64,000 nucleotides of DNA, taken from Streptomyces sp. MST-110588 (GTDB taxonomy: Bacteria > Actinomycetota > Actinomycetes > Streptomycetales > Streptomycetaceae). How positions within the stretch are numbered: the first letter of the stretch is position 1; every line of letters begins with the position of its first letter. The stretch spans positions 6,972,501-7,036,500 of the forward strand of contig NZ_CP074380.1 of the NCBI RefSeq assembly GCF_022695595.1, written 5' to 3'. The notes beneath the pieces are model-generated. The model did not search any database, was not told the DNA's origin, and saw only the letters and a list, made by a program, of their open reading frames with translations. A program made the translations under genes and the position numbers. Positions 60,895 to 64,000 of this stretch are shown here, one piece after another.

Positions 60895-62889
60895 CTAATT
60901 CTGCCCCGTGCCCGATACGGCGACCGGACGGGGCGGACCGGAATGCGGACCGGAGTCCGGTGACGGCGGGAGCGGCGGGCCGGCGGGGACGGCGGACAGG
61001 TGGCGGACGAGGCGGGCCAGGGTGCGGTGCCCCTCCTGCTCGGCGAGGGCGACGCGCTCCTCGGGGAGGGCGCGCTGCCACCACTCGCCGGCGGCCACCT
61101 CGACGGCTTCACGGAGTTCGAGGAGGCGGGCACAGAGGCGGTCGCGGGCCCAGTCCGTCTCCAGGGCGTCCGGGCGCGGGCCGCCGGGGGCGTGGCCCGC
61201 CTCCAGCAGCCGCAGCGCCGCGGCCTGTGCGACGGCGAGCCGCGTGAGCGCCGCTTCGACGCGGTCGCCGGCCCGGCGGTTGGTGACCAGAACGCAGCAG
61301 GCCAGGCCCACGGCCGCGCCCAGAACCGTATCCGTCCAGCGGTCGGTGATCAGGGTGCGGGCCGGCAGGTGACTGCCGAACTCGGTCAGCAGCAGCGCCA
61401 TCGGAGTGACCCACACCGTGCCGAGCCAGTAGTTGCGGGTGATGCACGCCTCCGCGCCGAGCTGGCAGACCAGCGCCAGCAGGATCATCGCGAGCGGACC
61501 GGTGTGGATCAGCGGCAGCAGCGCGGTGAAGACCAGCAGGCCCAGGAAGTTGCCGAGGGTGCGCTGGAGCGCCCGCTGCCAGGAGAGGGTGGTGTTGGCC
61601 TGGTGGACCGAGGCGGCGGTGACCACGGCCCAGTACGGATGGCCGACACCGGCCGCCATCGAGCACCAGCCCGCCAGTACGCAGCTCACGGCGACACGTG
61701 CGCCGATGGGCAGCAGGGGGGATCCGGGGGCGAGCCGGGTGAGAACGGCGCGCAGGCCGCGGGGGTGGTCGGGAGCGGGGCGGCGAGGGGCTGCGTGCGC
61801 CGGGTCCGCGCCGGGTGCCGTGCTCGCGCCGTACGCAGCGTCCGCGCCGTACGTCTCGTCCATGCCGTACGCCGTGTCCGTGCCGTACGCGTCGGAGTGC
61901 CGAGCGGCGTGCTCGGCCGCGATGCCGGTGAGCTCGTCGGCCTGTGCCGCGGTCAGGGGCGCGGCCGGCATGCCGGGCAGCGGCCGGTTCCGTCGCAGGT
62001 CCCGGGCCCATGCCGCACAGCGGTCGGCGCGGCCCGCGTCCTCGGGGCCGGGGGCGTGCCGGACCGCGAGGGCCGATTCGGCGTGCAGGAGGAGACGGTC
62101 GAGGGCCGGGCGGACGGCGGGCCGGGCCGGCGCGGACGAGATGGCCGAGGCCGGGGACACGGCTCGGGCCGGGGTCAGGAAGAGCGTGTGCCAGGCGGCG
62201 TTGACGGCGGCGGCGGTCGCGTGCCGGGCGGGTGCCGCCTCGGAGGGATCCGTACGCAGCAGGGTGGCGGCGGCCTCCAGCGCGCGGGCGACCGCGATCC
62301 GCTGCGGACCGTGGGGCCTGATGAGCGCCGGGGCCATGCACACCAGCCAGGCGAACGCCCCGGCGGCGAGGGCGAGGGACAGATGGCAGGGGACCTGCCC
62401 GATCCGCTGCGGCACGAAGAAGGCCGAGGCGGCGATGAAGGTGAGGATCAGATTCCCCGGCGGCCCGATGCGGGTCGCGTCGCACATGACCTTGTGTACG
62501 GCGGCGGTCAAGGAGGCGAGGGCGACCAGGAACGCGGTGGAGGCCACGAGGGAGGCGGCGGTCAGCGCGACGCCCAGGCTCGCGACCATGCCGAGGATCA
62601 CCCAGAGCAGGACGCGGGCCCGCGCGGCGTACGGGAGGCCGTGCGCGTACAGGGCACACATCGCCCCGGCGGACGTGTAGAGGATCAGGTCGAGGCGGCC
62701 GAGGGCGAGCAGGGTGAAGTCGGGGACGGCGAGGGCGGCCACCGCGCTGAGGGCAGGCTTGTGCCAGATGTCGACGGGTCGGCGCAGGCGGACGGTGCTT
62801 TTGACGGGCAGCGGCCGGACGCGCACACCGCGCGTGCGGGCGGTGGCCGGTGTGGCGTCCTTGGCGGCGGGTGTGGCGTGCTTCCCCAT
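60895..62889 (-). CDS. FUSC-family (aromatic acid exporter-like) membrane protein
   Basis: This 664-residue protein has two blocks of about six hydrophobic segments (residues ~45-180 and ~390-530) separated by a soluble part and followed by a C-terminal soluble domain. The second block holds GHPYWAVVTAASVHQANTTL followed by SWQRALQRTLGNFLGL, the FUSC signature. A Tyr-Gly-Ala/Asp repeat (SDAYGTDTAYGMDETYGADA) lies in the linker. ATG 62889 (TTG 62895 is an alternative) lacks a ribosome site; TAACAT seven bases upstream could be a -10 for leaderless expression, and AACAGGTGTT at 62900-62909 is a possible MarR operator. Confidence 0.88.
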   Translation of the reverse strand: MGKHATPAAKDATPATARTRGVRVRPLPVKSTVRLRRPVDIWHKPALSAVAALAVPDFTLLALGRLDLILYTSAGAMCALYAHGLPYAARARVLLWVILGMVASLGVALTAASLVASTAFLVALASLTAAVHKVMCDATRIGPPGNLILTFIAASAFFVPQRIGQVPCHLSLALAAGAFAWLVCMAPALIRPHGPQRIAVARALEAAATLLRTDPSEAAPARHATAAAVNAAWHTLFLTPARAVSPASAISSAPARPAVRPALDRLLLHAESALAVRHAPGPEDAGRADRCAAWARDLRRNRPLPGMPAAPLTAAQADELTGIAAEHAARHSDAYGTDTAYGMDETYGADAAYGASTAPGADPAHAAPRRPAPDHPRGLRAVLTRLAPGSPLLPIGARVAVSCVLAGWCSMAAGVGHPYWAVVTAASVHQANTTLSWQRALQRTLGNFLGLLVFTALLPLIHTGPLAMILLALVCQLGAEACITRNYWLGTVWVTPMALLLTEFGSHLPARTLITDRWTDTVLGAAVGLACCVLVTNRRAGDRVEAALTRLAVAQAAALRLLEAGHAPGGPRPDALETDWARDRLCARLLELREAVEVAAGEWWQRALPEERVALAEQEGHRTLARLVRHLSAVPAGPPLPPSPDSGPHSGPPRPVAVSGTGQN

Positions 62890-62991
62890 GGGCAAGATGT
62901 TAACAGGTGTTTTACTTGTGAAATGAATGTGAAGGGCTGGGCGCAGGTGCTCGGCTCGTCGCGGGGCCGGGTGGTGATCAGGGGACGGTGA

Positions 62992-64000
62992 TCACAGGGC
63001 GGCGGGCGTGCCGAGTACGCGGGCCCGGCACTCGGACGGTGTGCCCCAGGCGGTGCGCAGGGCCCGCGCCTTCAGCAGCCACAGCGAGAGGTCCAGTTCC
63101 TGCGTGTAGCCGATCGCGCCGTGCAACTGGAGGGCGGCCCGCGCCGCCCCGTACGCCGCCTCGCCCGCCGCCACCTTCGCCGCCGCGATCTCACGGCCCG
63201 CCCCCGCCTCGTCGCCGGCCAGCGCCACGGCGGCGCCGTACACCAGCGGGCGGGCGAACTCCAGGGCCAGCAGGACGTCGGCGAGCCGGTGCCGCACCGC
63301 CTGGAACGAGCCGATGGGGACGCCGAACTGCGTGCGCCGCTTGACGTACGTCACCGTCTCGGCGAGCAGCCGGCGGCCGGCGCCGAGCGCCTGGGCGGCG
63401 GTCAGGAACGCCGCCGTGTCCGCGGCGTGCGCGGCGGCGCGCACGACGGCCGGGCCGCTCGCCACGTATGCGCCGGCCGTGACCGCTTCCCTTGCCGCTG
63501 CCGCTGCCGCTGCCGCTGCGCCCGCGCCGTCCGTGTGCGGGCGGGCGAGCCGCCGGGCCGGGTCGAGCGAGGGCTGTACGGGGCCGCTCGCGGTCGACGT
63601 CCACAGCGTGTCCCCGTCGCGGACGAAGGTCACGTCGGCCGTGTCCGCGTCCAGTGCGTACGGTCCGCGTGCCCGGTCCGCGTACGAGACGATCGCCTCG
63701 GCCGTCGCGATTCGCGGCAGCCACCGCGCGCCCGGACCCGACCCCGCCTCCGGGCGCGGTACCGGCCCCGTACCCGAATCCTGACCCCTTGCCGCGTCAC
63801 CGAGCCGTGCCAGCAGCACGGCCGAGGCGGCGCACTCCACCACCGGCCCGGGAACCGCGTGCCACCCCAACTCCTCGTACGCGACGGCGAGTTCGACGGG
63901 CCGCAGGCCCACCCCTTGATACTCCTCCGGCACCGCGAGGGCGAACACCCCGGCCTCCGCGAGCCGCCGCCACACCCTCCGCCCCGGCTCGGAATCTCCC
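62992..64000 (-). CDS. acyl-CoA dehydrogenase, C-terminal part (cut by window edge)
   Basis: About 336 residues are in the window; the N-terminus lies beyond 64000. Visible: RLAEAGVFALAVPEEYQGVG, VTYVKRRTQFGVPIGSFQAV (the flavin/CoA-contact block), and LQLHGAIGYTQELDLSLWLL, the usual C-terminal signature with the HGAIGYT glycine loop. An Ala-rich run (about nine Ala, encoded by GCTGCC repeats at 63497-63520) sits in the middle domain. The catalytic Glu of the short/medium class is not evident at the usual site, so it could belong to the FadE-like set acting on steroid or polyketide CoA esters. Confidence 0.88.
   Translation of the reverse strand, partial: GDSEPGRRVWRRLAEAGVFALAVPEEYQGVGLRPVELAVAYEELGWHAVPGPVVECAASAVLLARLGDAARGQDSGTGPVPRPEAGSGPGARWLPRIATAEAIVSYADRARGPYALDADTADVTFVRDGDTLWTSTASGPVQPSLDPARRLARPHTDGAGAAAAAAAAAREAVTAGAYVASGPAVVRAAAHAADTAAFLTAAQALGAGRRLLAETVTYVKRRTQFGVPIGSFQAVRHRLADVLLALEFARPLVYGAAVALAGDEAGAGREIAAAKVAAGEAAYGAARAALQLHGAIGYTQELDLSLWLLKARALRTAWGTPSECRARVLGTPAAL

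Noticed and set aside
1..64000. A stand-alone acyl carrier protein for the type II PKS
   Set aside because: I looked for a ~80-residue frame with a DSL phosphopantetheine site near the KS/CLF genes and found none in the window.
1..64000. tRNA, rRNA, insertion sequences, attachment sites
   Set aside because: No cloverleaf, rRNA-like stretch, transposase or integrase motif was noticed on either strand.

Overview
The window is very GC-rich, with dense genes, high third-position GC, frequent GTG/TTG starts and 4-bp start/stop overlaps. It carries an SsgA-like protein, sporulation-type two-component systems, FUSC, DUF2630 and a YkuD L,D-transpeptidase lipoprotein. All of this points to a Streptomyces or close relative (Actinomycetota). 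Nothing here resembles rRNA, tRNA, CRISPR, a phage or an insertion sequence.

Left part (1-27 kb) is a biosynthetic region with two different polyketide logics side by side. On the minus strand (8211 down to 1) a tightly coupled operon encodes a type II PKS ketosynthase and chain-length factor. These are followed by a flavin reductase (frameshifted here), a type I Baeyer-Villiger monooxygenase, an acyl-CoA-dehydrogenase-fold monooxygenase, an O-methyltransferase, a SnoaL-like protein and a quinone-oxidoreductase-like protein cut by the window edge. A divergent gene at 8628 encodes an unusual HATPase-LuxR regulator. After an M28 peptidase, an ABM-domain protein, a membrane methyltransferase-like protein and a TesB thioesterase comes the most striking part, at 15.2-21.8 kb. 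It holds a KS-AT-DH-ACP iterative PKS without its own KR, a HemN-like radical SAM enzyme with a stretched CX7CX2C motif, and a free-standing SDR ketoreductase. This three-gene set matches the logic known for jawsamycin-type polycyclopropanated chains (PKS, radical SAM cyclopropanase, trans-acting KR), so I predict a cyclopropane-bearing polyene or fatty chain. Facing it on the minus strand is a P450 / DUF6545 membrane protein / ImmA-IrrE peptidase / XRE repressor group that looks like a proteolytic switch attached to a tailoring enzyme.

Middle part (27-45 kb) is mostly housekeeping or catabolic. It contains an L,D-transpeptidase, a small membrane protein whose stop codon has been erased by a 22-bp duplication, an APC permease with an aldehyde dehydrogenase, an acyl-CoA synthetase, a second ABM protein, a secreted protein, an SCP2 protein, a NarL-type two-component pair, two glycosyltransferases, and the methylmalonyl-CoA mutase operon mutA-mutB-meaB.

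Right part (45-64 kb) contains an F420-type oxidoreductase, a frameshifted DUF4185-like protein, a VOC protein, a CocE/NonD hydrolase, an OmpR-type response regulator / kinase / lipoprotein operon, a NodB deacetylase, two SsgA-like genes (one frameshifted), two PH-domain membrane proteins, a TetR regulator, an orphan LuxR-HTH fragment, a YCF48-type beta-propeller protein, a FUSC exporter with a MarR regulator, and a partial acyl-CoA dehydrogenase.

Two window-wide patterns stand out. First, the intergenic regions are peppered with short tandem repeats (units of 9, 17, 17-18, 22, 23-24 and 25 bp). Second, four genes each need a single extra base at or near a G/C run to restore a full-length product, which suggests undercalled homopolymers in the sequence as well as, or instead of, real gene decay.
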